From Pseudoflavonifractor sp. Marseille-P3106 (lineage in GTDB: Bacteria > Bacillota > Clostridia > Oscillospirales > Oscillospiraceae), in NCBI GenBank assembly GCA_900169975.1, contig LT827123.1:186001-250000 (forward strand): a stretch of DNA of 64,000 bases, given 5' to 3'. The position numbers and the translations under genes are program-made. Each line of letters begins with the position of its first letter. The first letter of the stretch is position 1. Shown one piece after another: positions 24,544-33,936 of this stretch. A model generated the notes under the pieces. That model was given only the letters and a program-made list of their open reading frames with translations. It was not told the origin of the DNA and did not search any database.

Positions 24544-25608
24544 GGATTCGTTCATCAGGCGCACCCACTGGTCGTTATAGAGGGTGCGGATGTCGGCGGG
24601 AAGGCAGGCGAAGGTCTCACACTGCTCCGTGGCGAAGGTTTCGTCGGGATAGGCGAAGGGGTCCTCCACCACCTCGGGGTCCAGGGCCTCCCGGACGGAG
24701 AGCAGAGGGGAGGAATACCAGGTTTCCTCGCAGTTGCGCAGTCCGGCATCCGTGGAACACATAAAGTTGATAAAGGCCTCGGCGTTGCTCTTGTTCTCCA
24801 CGCCCTTGGGGATACACATGGCGTCCACATAGCGGTTGGTGCCCTCCCGGGGCAGGGCAAAGGCCAGGTCGGAGTTGTTCTCCTTCATGGTCAGGAAGTC
24901 GCCGTAGTAGTAGACGCCGATGGCGGCGTTGCCGCCCTCCAGTTTTTCAAAAATGTCGTCCATGACGTAGGCCTGCACCAGGGGGCGCTGGGCGACCAGC
25001 GCATCCACAGCCGCCACGACCTGAGCGGGGTCGGTGGTGTTGTAGGAATACCCCAGCTTTTTCAGAGCAATGCCGATGGTGTCCCGGGGATTGTCGAACA
25101 TGAGGATGTCCCCGGCGTACTTCTCATCCCAGAGAACGTTCCAGGTTTCCATGTCCTCGCCGGCATCCACCATGGTGGTGTTGTAGATGATGCCCAGCGT
25201 GCCGAACATATAGGGGACGGAGTAGAGGTTTTCCGGGTCGTACTCCGGATTTTTCAGGGTGGGGTCGATATCTTCAAAATTGGGAATGTTGTCAAAATCC
25301 AGGGGCTCCAGCATATCCTCTTCGATCATCTGGCCGATCATATAGTCGGAGGGGATGATCACGTCGTAGCCGGTGGCACCGCCGGCCAGCTTGCCGTAGA
25401 GGGACTCGTTGGAGTCATAAGTCTGGTAGTTGACCTTGATGCCGGTCTGGGCGGTAAAGTCATCCAGGACGGACTGGTCGATGTATTCGCCCCAGTTGTA
25501 GACGTTTACCACGCCGTTGGCGGCGGAGCCGGCGTTGGAGCCGCCGCAGGCGGCCAGGCCCAGGAGGCTGGCGGAGGCCAGCGCAAGAGAGATCAGCTTC
25601 TTTTTCAA
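24541..25608 (-). CDS. potD: spermidine/putrescine ABC transporter, substrate-binding lipoprotein
   Basis: A 355-residue lipoprotein that captures polyamines outside the membrane and delivers them to PotBC. It has a lipobox LGLAACGG with the lipidated Cys at about 21. The mature N-terminus VVNVYNWGEYIDQSVLDDF and the acidic ligand-pocket segments (YDVIIPSDYMI, GVYYYGDF) are those of PotD/PotF. The start is TTG at 25608, since an in-frame TGA lies just upstream. The nearest good ribosome site (AAAGGAG) is about 14 bases away, an unusually long spacing. Last gene of the operon. Confidence 0.93.
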   Translation of the reverse strand: MKKKLISLALASASLLGLAACGGSNAGSAANGVVNVYNWGEYIDQSVLDDFTAQTGIKVNYQTYDSNESLYGKLAGGATGYDVIIPSDYMIGQMIEEDMLEPLDFDNIPNFEDIDPTLKNPEYDPENLYSVPYMFGTLGIIYNTTMVDAGEDMETWNVLWDEKYAGDILMFDNPRDTIGIALKKLGYSYNTTDPAQVVAAVDALVAQRPLVQAYVMDDIFEKLEGGNAAIGVYYYGDFLTMKENNSDLAFALPREGTNRYVDAMCIPKGVENKSNAEAFINFMCSTDAGLRNCEETWYSSPLLSVREALDPEVVEDPFAYPDETFATEQCETFACLPADIRTLYNDQWVRLMNES

Positions 25609-25671
25609 TTCGATTCAGTTTGCTCCTTTCAGGTGTTGAATATTTTCAGGCCGAAAGGCCGGAAAAACAGA

Positions 25672-26526
25672 TCACTGGGCGGAGAGGGTCTCCCGCCGCT
25701 TCCGTGCCTGACGGTCCTGCCGGGCCTGGCGCAGGTTGACGATCACCATCAGGGCCACCACGGCGGCGAACATGAGGGTGGACAGGGCGTTGATCTCCGG
25801 GCTGACCCGCTTTTTGGCCATGGAGTAAATGACCATGGACAGGGTCTGCGTCTGAGCCCCGGCGGTAAAGTAGCTGATGACGAAATCGTCGATGGAGAGC
25901 GTGAAGGCGATGATGAGGCCGTTGACCACCCCGGGCATGATCTCGGGGAGAACCACCTTCCGGAAGGCGTGGAAACCGTGGTCGCCCAGGTCCTGGGCGG
26001 CCTCGTAGATATTGGGGTCGAGCTGCCGGAGCTTGGGGGTCACGGACAAAATGACGTTGGGCACGTCGAAGGTGATGTGGGCGATGAGCAGGCTCCAGAA
26101 GCCCATGTTCCACTTGATGCCCAGCATCCGGCCCAGAGAGCCGTTCCATGCGCTCACCGCCAGCAGGAAGAGCAGCATCATGGAGACGCCGGTGATGATG
26201 TCGGCGTTGGTGAGAGGAATGTTGTTCACCGTCATGCACACGCTGCGGGTGCGGCGGCGGAGGTTGCGGAAGCCGATGGCCGCGGCGGTGCCCATGACGG
26301 TGGCGATGACCGCCGCCAGAGCGGAGACCGCCAGCGTGACCCAGAGGGCGTTCAAAATCATGCCGTTGTGGAACAGCTCCACGTACCAGTCCAGGGTGAA
26401 GCCAGCCCACACTGCCTTGGATTTGGAGGCGTTGAAGGAAAAGACTACCAGCACCAGAATGGGGGCGTAAAGAAAGAGGAAGCACAGCAGGATAAGCAGC
26501 CGGCTGAACAGTCCGTTCTTTTTCAC
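25672..26526 (-). CDS. potC: spermidine/putrescine ABC transporter permease PotC
   Basis: A 284-residue inner-membrane permease with about six helices. The conserved cytoplasmic EAA loop reads YEAAQDLGDHGFHAFRKVVLPEIMPG (about residues 175-200), where the ATPase docks. The segment SIDDFVISYF after it is typical of PotC/PotI. The GTG at 26526 overlaps the potB stop by four bases (GTGA). The intergenic space before potD holds a small GGCC-TTTC-GGCC hairpin that may stabilise or divide the mRNA. Confidence 0.94.
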   Translation of the reverse strand: MKKNGLFSRLLILLCFLFLYAPILVLVVFSFNASKSKAVWAGFTLDWYVELFHNGMILNALWVTLAVSALAAVIATVMGTAAAIGFRNLRRRTRSVCMTVNNIPLTNADIITGVSMMLLFLLAVSAWNGSLGRMLGIKWNMGFWSLLIAHITFDVPNVILSVTPKLRQLDPNIYEAAQDLGDHGFHAFRKVVLPEIMPGVVNGLIIAFTLSIDDFVISYFTAGAQTQTLSMVIYSMAKKRVSPEINALSTLMFAAVVALMVIVNLRQARQDRQARKRRETLSAQ

Positions 26527-27332
26527 AGGGTCACCCCCTGTTCTCCGTCGCCGAAGTGGTTCATGACCGCCATGCACACCATGACGATGACCATCATTAC
26601 CAGGGAGATGGCGCTGCCCAGATGGGGGTTGTAGGCGCTGCCCAAAAACTGCATGTCGATGAGGTTGCCCAGCAGCAGGGTCTTGCTGCCGCCCAGCAGC
26701 CGGGAGATGGCAAAGGTGGACACCGAAGGGATGAAAACCATAGTGATGCCGGAGAGTACGCCGGGGAGGGACAGGGGAAAGGTCACCCGGCGAAAGACGG
26801 TAAAACTGTCGGCCCCCAGATCCTGGGCGGCTTCGATGACCTTGGGATCGATCTTCTCAATGACGGAGAAGATGGGCAGAACCATATAAGGAAGAAAGTT
26901 GTAGACCATACCCAGGACGATGGCGCCCTGAGTGTCGATCATTTGAAAGGGCCCCAGGCCGAAGAGGCCGAAGAAGGCGTTCAAAAGGCCGTTGCGCTCC
27001 AGCAGGAACTTCCAGGAGTAGGTGCGCAGCAGAAAGTTCATCCACATGGGCAGCATAATGAGCATGGTGGCCATGCGGCGGAGCCAGCCGGTTTCCCGGG
27101 CCAGATAGTAAGCCAGGGGATAGCCCATCAGCAGGCAGATGACGGTGGCCACGGCGGCCAGCAGGAAGGAGCGGCCGAACGCCGAGGCGTACTGGGCCAT
27201 GTCCCGGAAGTTGGCCAGGGTGAAGCCGCCGGCATCGGCGGTGAAGGCGTAGAGCGTGATGATGAGGATGGGCGCGACCACGAAAATGCCCATCCACCCA
27301 ATATATGGGTAAGAGATGGCCTTATTCTTCAT
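26523..27332 (-). CDS. potB: spermidine/putrescine ABC transporter permease PotB
   Basis: A 269-residue permease with six predicted helices and the EAA loop [26 protein letters not shown]. The motif [11 protein letters not shown] after helix 3 is typical of PotB/PotH. The ATG at 27332 has GGAGGCG six bases ahead and overlaps the end of potA by 11 bases, so translation is coupled. An upstream in-frame codon at 27365 inside potA is rejected because it lacks a ribosome site. Confidence 0.94.
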   Translation of the reverse strand: MKNKAISYPYIGWMGIFVVAPILIITLYAFTADAGGFTLANFRDMAQYASAFGRSFLLAAVATVICLLMGYPLAYYLARETGWLRRMATMLIMLPMWMNFLLRTYSWKFLLERNGLLNAFFGLFGLGPFQMIDTQGAIVLGMVYNFLPYMVLPIFSVIEKIDPKVIEAAQDLGADSFTVFRRVTFPLSLPGVLSGITMVFIPSVSTFAISRLLGGSKTLLLGNLIDMQFLGSAYNPHLGSAISLVMMVIVMVCMAVMNHFGDGEQGVTL

Positions 27333-28446
27333 CGTCCGCCTCCGTATCCTCGTTGAGCTCGTCATATTCAGAGGAATAGGAGCTGTAATCGCCGAACATG
27401 CCGGAGTACCGGCTCTTCTTCATGATGTGGAAGCCATCGGGGTCGATCTTCACCCCGATCCTGGCCCCGACCGGGGAGTAGTCCGTCGTCTGGATGAGCC
27501 ACTTGAAGCCCTGGAAGTCCACGATGATGTCGTAGTGCATCCCCTTGAAGGTCACTTCGGTGACCGTGCCGGTGAGCTGGCCCTGCTCCACGGGGACGAT
27601 GTCGATGTCCTCGGGGCGGATGACCACATCCACCGCCTCTCCCGGGGCGAAGCCGCCGTCCAGACAGGCAAACTTCTTGCCGTACATCCGGACGACCCGG
27701 TCTTCCGGCATGGTCCCGTCGATGATGTTGCTCTCGCCGATGAAGTCGGCCACGAAGGCGTTTTTCGGCTCGTTGTAGATGTCCTGCGGAGTGCCGATCT
27801 GCTGGATGTTTCCCTTGTCCATGACCACCACGGTGTCGGACATGGTGAGGGCCTCCTCCTGATCGTGGGTGACATAGATAAAGGTGATGCCCACCTGCTG
27901 CTGGATCTTTTTCAGCTCCACCTGCATGTCCTTCCGAAGCTTCAGATCCAGCGCGCCCAGGGGCTCGTCCAGCAGGAGGACCTGGGGGCGGTTGACGATG
28001 GCCCGGGCGATGGCCACCCGCTGCTGCTGGCCGCCGGAGAGGGAGTCCACGCTCCGCTTGCCGTAGCCGGGCAGATTGACCAGCTCAAGAGCCTCTTCCA
28101 CCCGCTGTTCGATCTCTTTTTCCGGGCGCTTTTGGATGCGCAGACCGAAGGCCACATTTTCAAAGATATTCATGTGGGTGAACAGGGCGTACTTCTGAAA
28201 GACGGTATTGACCTTCCGCTTGTGGGGGGGCAGGTCGTTGATGCGCTTTCCGTCAAAAAACACGTCCCCGGAGGTGGGTTTTTGAAACCCGCCGATGATC
28301 CGAAGCGTGGTGGTCTTGCCGCACCCGCTGGGACCCAGGAGCGTGAGGAATTCCTTGTCATTGATATAGAGATTCAGGCGGTCCAGAACCACCTCGTCGT
28401 CGTACTTTACGACGCAGTCCGTCAAGCGGATCAGCTCTTTGGACAT
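27322..28446 (-). CDS. potA: spermidine/putrescine ABC transporter ATP-binding protein
   Basis: The 374-residue cytoplasmic ATPase that powers polyamine import. It has Walker [10 protein letters not shown] (about residue 38), Q-loop, signature LSGGQQQR (about 133), Walker B VLLLDEP and H-loop THDQEEA. A C-terminal TOBE-type regulatory domain (about 240-350) contains [10 protein letters not shown]. The last 25 residues are Asp/Glu/Tyr/Ser-rich, an acidic tail not usual for the family. First gene of potABCD. No PotR/PuuR-type regulator gene accompanies it, unlike many clostridial pot operons. Confidence 0.95.
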   Translation of the reverse strand: MSKELIRLTDCVVKYDDEVVLDRLNLYINDKEFLTLLGPSGCGKTTTLRIIGGFQKPTSGDVFFDGKRINDLPPHKRKVNTVFQKYALFTHMNIFENVAFGLRIQKRPEKEIEQRVEEALELVNLPGYGKRSVDSLSGGQQQRVAIARAIVNRPQVLLLDEPLGALDLKLRKDMQVELKKIQQQVGITFIYVTHDQEEALTMSDTVVVMDKGNIQQIGTPQDIYNEPKNAFVADFIGESNIIDGTMPEDRVVRMYGKKFACLDGGFAPGEAVDVVIRPEDIDIVPVEQGQLTGTVTEVTFKGMHYDIIVDFQGFKWLIQTTDYSPVGARIGVKIDPDGFHIMKKSRYSGMFGDYSSYSSEYDELNEDTEADDEE

Positions 28447-28476
28447 GTATCCTCCCCCATTCCATTTCTTTGTTTT

Positions 28477-28504
28477 AGTATAGAAGATAACAGCTTACAA
28501 TATA
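28477..28504 (-). promoter_or_regulatory. probable promoter of potABCD
   Basis: Minus strand: TATACT (28482-28477) is a good -10. The -35, TATATT (28504-28499) with 16-base spacing, is poor, which suggests dependence on an activator or another element. Confidence 0.4.
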
Positions 28505-28576
28505 TATGCTGTCCCCCCAAAAGTCAACGTCTTTTCCGTAAAAAGTTTCGGGAAAAAAGGGAGGAGAAAAATGGGG

Positions 28577-29551
28577 TCACAGCCGAACCCCGGGGAACCA
28601 ATCGGAGACGAAGTCGATCTGGTCCACCGGGACCGTCAGAGTCTGGCCCCGCAGTCCCTCCAGGCACCCTGCGTCAGTGGGAAAATCAAAGACCAGCTTG
28701 TAGGACCAGAGGGCCTGCCCTCTGCGCTCCACATTTCGGTTGTCCTCCCGCCGGCCGTATTTTCCGTCTCCCGCCAGAGGATGTCCGGCGGCGGCAAACT
28801 GGGCCCGGATCTGGTGCGTCCGGCCGGTGAGCAGTTCGCACTCCACCAGGGAGAGCCCCCCCCGCGCCGTCAGGGTGCGGTAGCGGGTGGCGGCCGACTT
28901 GCCGCCGGGGACGGGCCGGGAATAGACGCTCACCTGTTTTTTGGGCTCATCCTTTAATAAAAAGCCACGCAGCTCCCCCTGGGGCGGGGACATCTTACCC
29001 ACCACGGCGGCCAGATAGAATTTGGAGATCTCCCGGTCCCGGATTTTGTCGTTCATCACCCGCAGGGCCTCGGCGGTCTTGGCGGCGATCACCAGCCCGC
29101 CGGTGTTCCGGTCGATACGGTTGCACAGAGCGGGGGCGAAGGCGTTTTCCCACCGGGGGCTCCACTCCTTTTTCTGATAGAGGTAGGCCTGGATGTGGGT
29201 GATGAGGGTGGAGACATATTCGTGCTGGTCGGCATGGCAGAGAAGGCCGGGGCGCTTGTTGCACACCAGCAGATGTTCATCCTCGTAGAGAATGTCCAGC
29301 TGCGGCTTGAAGATGGAAAGAAACGCATTTTCTTCGGTGGGGGTGTCAAAAAACTCGTCGTTGATGTATAATTGAAGCAGATCGCCCACCTGGAGCCGGG
29401 TATCCCGCTGCGAGCCTTTCCCGTTGACCTTGACCCGCTTGAGGCGGATGTATTTCTGGGCCAGAGGCGCGGGGAGGAGGGGCACTGCCTTGCCCAGCCA
29501 GCGGTCCAGCCGCTGCCCGGCGTCATTTTTCCCAATGGTAAATTCCTTCAT
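28577..29551 (-). CDS. RluA-family 23S rRNA pseudouridine synthase
   Basis: Isomerises uridine to pseudouridine in 23S rRNA (RluC/RluD type; the exact site is not readable). 324 residues: an N-terminal S4-like RNA-binding domain (residues 1-70, GQRLDRWLGKA and VKVNGK) and the synthase domain with catalytic Asp in NRIDRNTGGLV, motif GRTHQIRAQFAAAGHPLAGDGKYG, and a KLVF-type end. The ATG at 29551 has an ATCCTCC-complementary GGAGGAGG site. It sits upstream of potA on the same strand but with its own spacing of 130 bases. Confidence 0.92.
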   Translation of the reverse strand: MKEFTIGKNDAGQRLDRWLGKAVPLLPAPLAQKYIRLKRVKVNGKGSQRDTRLQVGDLLQLYINDEFFDTPTEENAFLSIFKPQLDILYEDEHLLVCNKRPGLLCHADQHEYVSTLITHIQAYLYQKKEWSPRWENAFAPALCNRIDRNTGGLVIAAKTAEALRVMNDKIRDREISKFYLAAVVGKMSPPQGELRGFLLKDEPKKQVSVYSRPVPGGKSAATRYRTLTARGGLSLVECELLTGRTHQIRAQFAAAGHPLAGDGKYGRREDNRNVERRGQALWSYKLVFDFPTDAGCLEGLRGQTLTVPVDQIDFVSDWFPGVRL

Positions 29552-29661
29552 ATTCAGATCCTCCTCCGTCCGCCCGAAACCCTTGGATTTCAGGCGTCCG
29601 CCGCATGAAAGCGACGACTGCTGCTATTGTATCATATTTTCGGAAAAAATGAAGAAAGTAT

Positions 29662-29690
29662 TTGACACAGGACAAAATTTTCGATATAAT
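29662..29690 (+). promoter_or_regulatory. perfect consensus promoter of DUF177-rpmF
   Basis: TTGACA (29662-29667), 17-base spacer, TATAAT (29685-29690), matching consensus at all 12 positions. Confidence 0.9.
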
Positions 29691-29719
29691 GTCCGCTGTA
29701 CCGTTACGAGGAGAACAAG

Positions 29720-30241
29720 ATGCGTTTAGATTTAAGAGACATCATCCATACCCCCGGTGCCAGTCGGGACTTTGCCTGGGAACTGGATCTGTCCCAGGTC
29801 ACTCTCTACGGGGAGAAGCCCTTTGACCACCCCATCCACGTCTCCGGCTCTGTGCGGAACATGGCGGGGGCCCTTCAGCTGGAGGGCAGAGCGGTCAGCG
29901 AGCTGGACACCCACTGCGACCGCTGCCTCAAACCCATCACCGTGGCGCTGGACGTTCCCGTGGTCACGCTGCTGGCCGAGGAACTGGAGGACGAGGAGAG
30001 CGACGAGATCGTCCTGCTGGAAAACGGGACCGCGGATCTGGAAGAGATCTTCTCCACCGCCTGTATCCTGGCCCTGGACGGCAAGCACCTGTGCGCGGAG
30101 ACGTGCAAGGGCCTGTGCGGGGCCTGCGGAGCGGACCTCAACGAGGGGCCCTGCGGCTGCAAAAAGGAATTGGATCCTCGCCTCGCCGTTCTGGCGAAGC
30201 TTTTGGATAAGGACTCTTCGGAGCCCGACGAAGAAACATGA
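29720..30241 (+). CDS. DUF177 (YceD) family protein
   Basis: 173 residues. YceD/DUF177 proteins are linked to 23S rRNA metabolism and are commonly encoded just before rpmF, as here (39 bases apart). The central signature CDRCLKPI with a following acidic LLAEELEDEESDEIVLL is present. The C-terminal cysteine set CAETCKGLCGACGADLNEGPCGCK is a likely zinc-binding knuckle. Transcribed from a very strong promoter together with rpmF. Confidence 0.92.
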   Translation: MRLDLRDIIHTPGASRDFAWELDLSQVTLYGEKPFDHPIHVSGSVRNMAGALQLEGRAVSELDTHCDRCLKPITVALDVPVVTLLAEELEDEESDEIVLLENGTADLEEIFSTACILALDGKHLCAETCKGLCGACGADLNEGPCGCKKELDPRLAVLAKLLDKDSSEPDEET

Positions 30242-30280
30242 GCAATCAAATGCCCCTGTCACGTTAAGGAGGTGTCATAG

Positions 30281-30475
30281 ATGGCAGTCCCTAAGAGTAA
30301 AGTGTCCAAGCAGCGCCGCAACAAGCGCCGCAGCGCCGTGTGGAAGCTGGAGACCCCCGGCGTCACCACCTGCCCCAAGTGCGGGGCTTACCGCCTGCCG
30401 CATCGGATGTGCAAGTCCTGCCTGACCTATAACGGTCACGACTTCAACAAGGCCGAGGCGCCCGCCGCGAAGTAA
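30281..30475 (+). CDS. rpmF: 50S ribosomal protein L32
   Basis: 64 residues, basic N-terminus AVPKSKVSKQRRNKRRSAVWKLE, then the zinc-finger pattern CPKCGAYRLPHRMCKSC with CxxC on each side. The YNG element after it is family-typical. Four cysteines mean the zinc-binding (C+) form. The short Lys/Ala tail is normal. Located right after DUF177, the usual arrangement. Confidence 0.98.
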   Translation: MAVPKSKVSKQRRNKRRSAVWKLETPGVTTCPKCGAYRLPHRMCKSCLTYNGHDFNKAEAPAAK

Positions 30476-30495
30476 AAAGCGGTTCCGGAAAGAGC

Positions 30496-30524
30496 AAGAG
30501 GGGATGATTCCCCTCTTTCTTTTT
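30496..30524 (+). terminator. terminator of DUF177-rpmF
   Basis: A 9-base-pair stem (30496-30504 with 30509-30517), loop TGAT, followed by TTCTTTTT-type tract. Confidence 0.85.
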
Positions 30525-30597
30525 GCCCGGAAAGGGGAAGAGACTGAAAAACAGCGCAGAATAAGAGGGCATCCGGCCTGTGCGATCGGGTCTTTCG

Positions 30598-30626
30598 TTG
30601 ACTTCCGAAGCGGGATGTGCCATAAT
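30598..30626 (+). promoter_or_regulatory. promoter of der-plsY-gpsA
   Basis: TTGACT (30598-30603), 17-base spacer, CATAAT (30621-30626). Confidence 0.7.
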
Positions 30627-30666
30627 ACTTGCGAGTATAAAACGAGGAAAAAGGGAGGGGTTTTCC

Positions 30667-31995
30667 ATGGCGAGACCTCTGGTGGCCATTGTGGGCCGGC
30701 CCAATGTGGGCAAATCCATGCTTTTCAACAAACTGGTGGGCCAGCGGCTGTCCATCGTGGAGGATACCCCGGGCGTCACCCGGGATCGGCTGTACGCCCC
30801 CTGCGAGTGGTGCGGGCGGAAATTCAATCTGGTGGACACCGGCGGCATCGAGCCGGGCACCGACAGCGAGATCCTTCAGTTCATGCGCCAGCAGGCGGAG
30901 ATCGCCATCCAGAACGCCACGGTCATCGTGTTCCTGTGCGACATACAGACCGGCTTGACCGCCTCTGACCAGGAGGTGGCCGCCATGCTGCTGAAGTCGG
31001 GCAAACCGGTGGTGCTGGCGGTGAACAAGATGGACCAGACCGGGCACACGAACCCCGACATTTACGAGTTTTACAACCTGGGCCTGGGCGACCCCGTGGC
31101 CGTCTCCGCCGTCCACGGCCACGGCACCGGCGATCTGCTGGACGAGTGCCTGAAGTATTTCCCGGCCCAGGACGAGGAGGAGGACGACGACGAGGTCATC
31201 AAGGTGGCCATCATCGGCAAGCCCAATGTGGGCAAGTCCTCTCTGGTCAACCGCATCCTGGGGGAGGAGCGGGTCATTGTCAGCAACGTGGCGGGTACGA
31301 CCCGGGACGCGGTGGACAACTATTTTGAAAACAGCAAGGGCAAATACCTGCTCATCGACACCGCCGGCATGCGGAAGAAGTCCAAGGTGGACGACCGGGT
31401 GGAGAAGTTCTCCGTCCTTCGGGCCACCATGGCCATCGAGCGGGCCGACGTGTGCCTCATCCTGATCGACGCGGGCGAGGGCGTCACCGAGCAGGACACC
31501 AAGGTGGCAGGCCTGGCCCACGAGGCGGGCAAGGCTTGCATCATCGTGGTAAACAAGTGGGACGCGGTGGAGAAAGACGACAAGACCATGGACCGGATGT
31601 GCAAGGACATCCGCCGGGATCTGGCCTATATGGAGTATGCCCCGATCCTGTTCATTTCTGCCCTCACCGGCGCCCGGGTGGAGAAGCTCTTTGACGCCAT
31701 CAACGACGTGGCAAACCAGGCGGCCATGCGCATCACCACCGGAATGCTCAACGACGTGCTGGCCGACGCCACCGCCCGGGTGCAGCCCCCCACGGACAAG
31801 GGCCGCCGCCTGAAGGTCTATTATATGACCCAGGTGGGTATCAAGCCGCCCCATTTTGTCATCTTCTGCAATGATCGGGAGCTGTTCCACTTCTCCTACC
31901 GGCGCTATCTGGAGAATCAGATCCGGGCCACCTTCGGCCTGGAGGGCACCCCCATTAAGATCACGATCCGTCAGAAGGGCGACAAGGAGGGGTAA
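30667..31995 (+). CDS. der: ribosome biogenesis GTPase Der (EngA)
   Basis: An essential GTPase for 50S assembly. 442 residues with two tandem G domains: G1 motifs GRPNVGKS (about residue 9) and GKPNVGKS (about 184), switch segments DTGG and DTAG, and NKMD and NKWD specificity motifs. A C-terminal KH-like domain follows (GRRLKVYYMTQVGIKPPHFVIF spread over about 375-400). The ATG at 30667 follows GGGAGGGG; the open frame extends 29 codons upstream but those read intergenic DNA. It starts the der-plsY-gpsA operon, a common order in Firmicutes. Confidence 0.97.
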   Translation: MARPLVAIVGRPNVGKSMLFNKLVGQRLSIVEDTPGVTRDRLYAPCEWCGRKFNLVDTGGIEPGTDSEILQFMRQQAEIAIQNATVIVFLCDIQTGLTASDQEVAAMLLKSGKPVVLAVNKMDQTGHTNPDIYEFYNLGLGDPVAVSAVHGHGTGDLLDECLKYFPAQDEEEDDDEVIKVAIIGKPNVGKSSLVNRILGEERVIVSNVAGTTRDAVDNYFENSKGKYLLIDTAGMRKKSKVDDRVEKFSVLRATMAIERADVCLILIDAGEGVTEQDTKVAGLAHEAGKACIIVVNKWDAVEKDDKTMDRMCKDIRRDLAYMEYAPILFISALTGARVEKLFDAINDVANQAAMRITTGMLNDVLADATARVQPPTDKGRRLKVYYMTQVGIKPPHFVIFCNDRELFHFSYRRYLENQIRATFGLEGTPIKITIRQKGDKEG

Positions 31996-31999
31996 GAGG

Positions 32000-32707
32000 A
32001 TGCTGGAATCCTTTCGTGCGCTGGTCAACGGCGGGGAGGACTGGGCCGTGATGTGGTCTGTCCCCAACCCCGTGCTCCTGACCGGACTGATGGCGGTGAC
32101 CGCAGTGGCCGCGTACTTTTTGGGCTGTTCCAACGGGGCCATTCTGGTCTCCAAATATATCCTGCGGGACGATGTCCGCAGCCACGGCAGCGGCAACGCC
32201 GGACTGACCAACTTTTTTCGCACCTTCGGCGGGCCGCTCACTTTGGTGGTTATTTTGTCCGATGTGGTGAAGGCCATCCTGGCCGTGGGCTTCGGCCTGC
32301 TGGCGGTGTGGCTGACGGGCTGGCCGGGCCTGAGCCTGGAGGTCAAATACTGGGCCGGGCTCTTTTGCCTGCTGGGGCATATGTTCCCCTGTATGTTCGG
32401 CTTTCAGGGCGGCAAGGGGATTCTCTCCGGGGGCACCATCGCCTGGCTGATCGACTGGCGGCTGGCGCTGCTGGTGTGGGGGGGGTTTGCTCTGCTCACC
32501 GCCCTCACCCGGTATGTCTCCCTGGGCTCGGTGTACGCCGCCGCCTTTTTCCCGGTGGGGACCTGGCTTTTTGTCAGCCATGATCCCATCGTGATGACGC
32601 TGTCGATCCTGCTGGGCGGGCTGATCCTCTGGAAGCACCGGGGGAATATCCAAAGGCTGCTCAAGGGAGAGGAGAACAAGCTCTCCTTCCATAAAAAAAA
32701 GGAATAA
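32000..32707 (+). CDS. plsY: acyl-phosphate:glycerol-3-phosphate acyltransferase
   Basis: Transfers an acyl group from acyl-phosphate to glycerol-3-phosphate, the first step of phospholipid synthesis. An integral membrane protein of 235 residues with about five helices. Family motifs are SHGSGNAGLTNFFR (glycerol-phosphate site), LLGHMFPCMFGFQGGKGI (with the conserved GKG) and a late HRGNIQRLLKGEE. The N-terminus is about 30 residues longer than in many PlsY proteins. Its product precursor is supplied by gpsA immediately downstream. Confidence 0.93.
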   Translation: MLESFRALVNGGEDWAVMWSVPNPVLLTGLMAVTAVAAYFLGCSNGAILVSKYILRDDVRSHGSGNAGLTNFFRTFGGPLTLVVILSDVVKAILAVGFGLLAVWLTGWPGLSLEVKYWAGLFCLLGHMFPCMFGFQGGKGILSGGTIAWLIDWRLALLVWGGFALLTALTRYVSLGSVYAAAFFPVGTWLFVSHDPIVMTLSILLGGLILWKHRGNIQRLLKGEENKLSFHKKKE

Positions 32708-32788
32708 AAGGCTCCCGGGGTCCGGGGGCGGCCGGAAGAGCCGGTCAACAGGGCGGGCATGGTCCCACCGAAATGGAGGTCAATTGAT

Positions 32789-33790
32789 ATGAAGATCACC
32801 GTATTGGGTTCCGGCGGCTGGGGGACGGCGCTGGCCCTGCTTCTGCTGGAAAACGGCCACGATGTGACGCTCTGGTCCTATCAGGAAGCGGAGAGTGCCA
32901 ATCTTCGGGAGAAGCGGGAGAATCCCGTTTTGAAGGGAGTCCCGCTGCCGGAGGAGCTGAAGCTCACCGCCGACATGAACTGCGTCCGGGGCTGCGGAGC
33001 CTTGGTCATCGCCACCCCCTCCTTCGCGGTGCGCGGGACGGCCGCTCAGGTCAGGGGGCTGCTGGACCCCGGGGCTGTGCTGGTGAGCGTGTCCAAGGGT
33101 GTGGAGAAGGACACCTCCCTCACCCTCACCGACGTCATCGCCCAGGAGGTGGGGGAGGCCCACCCCGTGGTGGGGCTCTCCGGGCCCTCCCACGCCGAAG
33201 AAGTGGGCCGAGGCGTGCCCACGGCGGTGGTGGCGGCGTCCAAAGACCGCGCCGCCGCCGAACTGGTGCAGGACCTCTTTATGAGCCGGCGCTTCCGGGT
33301 CTACACCACCGACGACGTGGTGGGCGTGGAACTGGGCGCGGCGCTGAAGAACATCATCGCCCTGTGTGCGGGCGTCTGCGACGGCCTGGGCTACGGCGAC
33401 AACACCAAGGCCGCCCTCATGACCCGGGGGCTCACCGAGATCGCCCGGCTGGGGGAGGCCATGGGCGGCCGAAAGGAGACCTTCGCGGGCCTTGCGGGGC
33501 TGGGCGACCTCATCGTCACCTGCACCTCCATGCACTCGAGAAACCGCCGATGCGGCATCCTCATCGGGCAGGGCGCCGCTCCGGCGGAGGCGGTCAGGGA
33601 GATCGGCATGGTGGTGGAGGGCTATTACGCCGCCGCCAATGCCAAGAACCTGGCCGACAAGCTGGGGGTGGAGATGCCCATTGCCCAGGCGGCCTACCAG
33701 GTTCTCTACGAGAACAAGGATCCCCGGGCGGTCATTGCGGAACTGATGACCCGGAAGAAGAAGCACGAGAGCGAAGAGAGCTGGGTTTGA
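32789..33790 (+). CDS. gpsA: glycerol-3-phosphate dehydrogenase [NAD(P)+]
   Basis: Reduces dihydroxyacetone phosphate to glycerol-3-phosphate for phospholipid synthesis. 333 residues: Rossmann motif VLGSGGWGTALA at residue 4, then VSVSKGVE, LSGPSHAEEV, catalytic Lys in GAALKNIIALCAG, and GLAGLGDLIVTCTS. It follows plsY by 81 bases with its own GGAGGT site, so it is probably part of the same transcript. A strong terminator follows. Confidence 0.97.
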   Translation: MKITVLGSGGWGTALALLLLENGHDVTLWSYQEAESANLREKRENPVLKGVPLPEELKLTADMNCVRGCGALVIATPSFAVRGTAAQVRGLLDPGAVLVSVSKGVEKDTSLTLTDVIAQEVGEAHPVVGLSGPSHAEEVGRGVPTAVVAASKDRAAAELVQDLFMSRRFRVYTTDDVVGVELGAALKNIIALCAGVCDGLGYGDNTKAALMTRGLTEIARLGEAMGGRKETFAGLAGLGDLIVTCTSMHSRNRRCGILIGQGAAPAEAVREIGMVVEGYYAAANAKNLADKLGVEMPIAQAAYQVLYENKDPRAVIAELMTRKKKHESEESWV

Positions 33791-33832
33791 GCCCCGCTCC
33801 TTTCCTCCGGAGACAATAGGCTCAAAAGAATG

Positions 33833-33869
33833 AAAACGGACAGGCGGAAAGCCTGTCCGTTTTTTTCAT
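33833..33869 (+). terminator. terminator of der-plsY-gpsA
   Basis: A 13-base-pair stem (33833-33845 with 33851-33863), loop GGAAA, ending in seven T. Confidence 0.92.
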
Positions 33870-33877
33870 GCGTCCGC

Positions 33878-33906
33878 TCATAAACGGGGCCAAGCCCTCA
33901 TAGACA
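33878..33906 (+). promoter_or_regulatory. sigma-E-like sporulation promoter of the spoIIIA operon
   Basis: TCATAAA (33878-33884), 14-base spacer, CATAGACA (33899-33906). This fits the mother-cell sigma-E pattern (-35 with ATA, -10 close to CATACAAT, spacing 13-15) and not sigma-A. The -10 differs from CATACAAT at two positions. Confidence 0.6.
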
Positions 33907-33936
33907 TGGGTCAGTACCAAAGAGGAGGGATGACCC

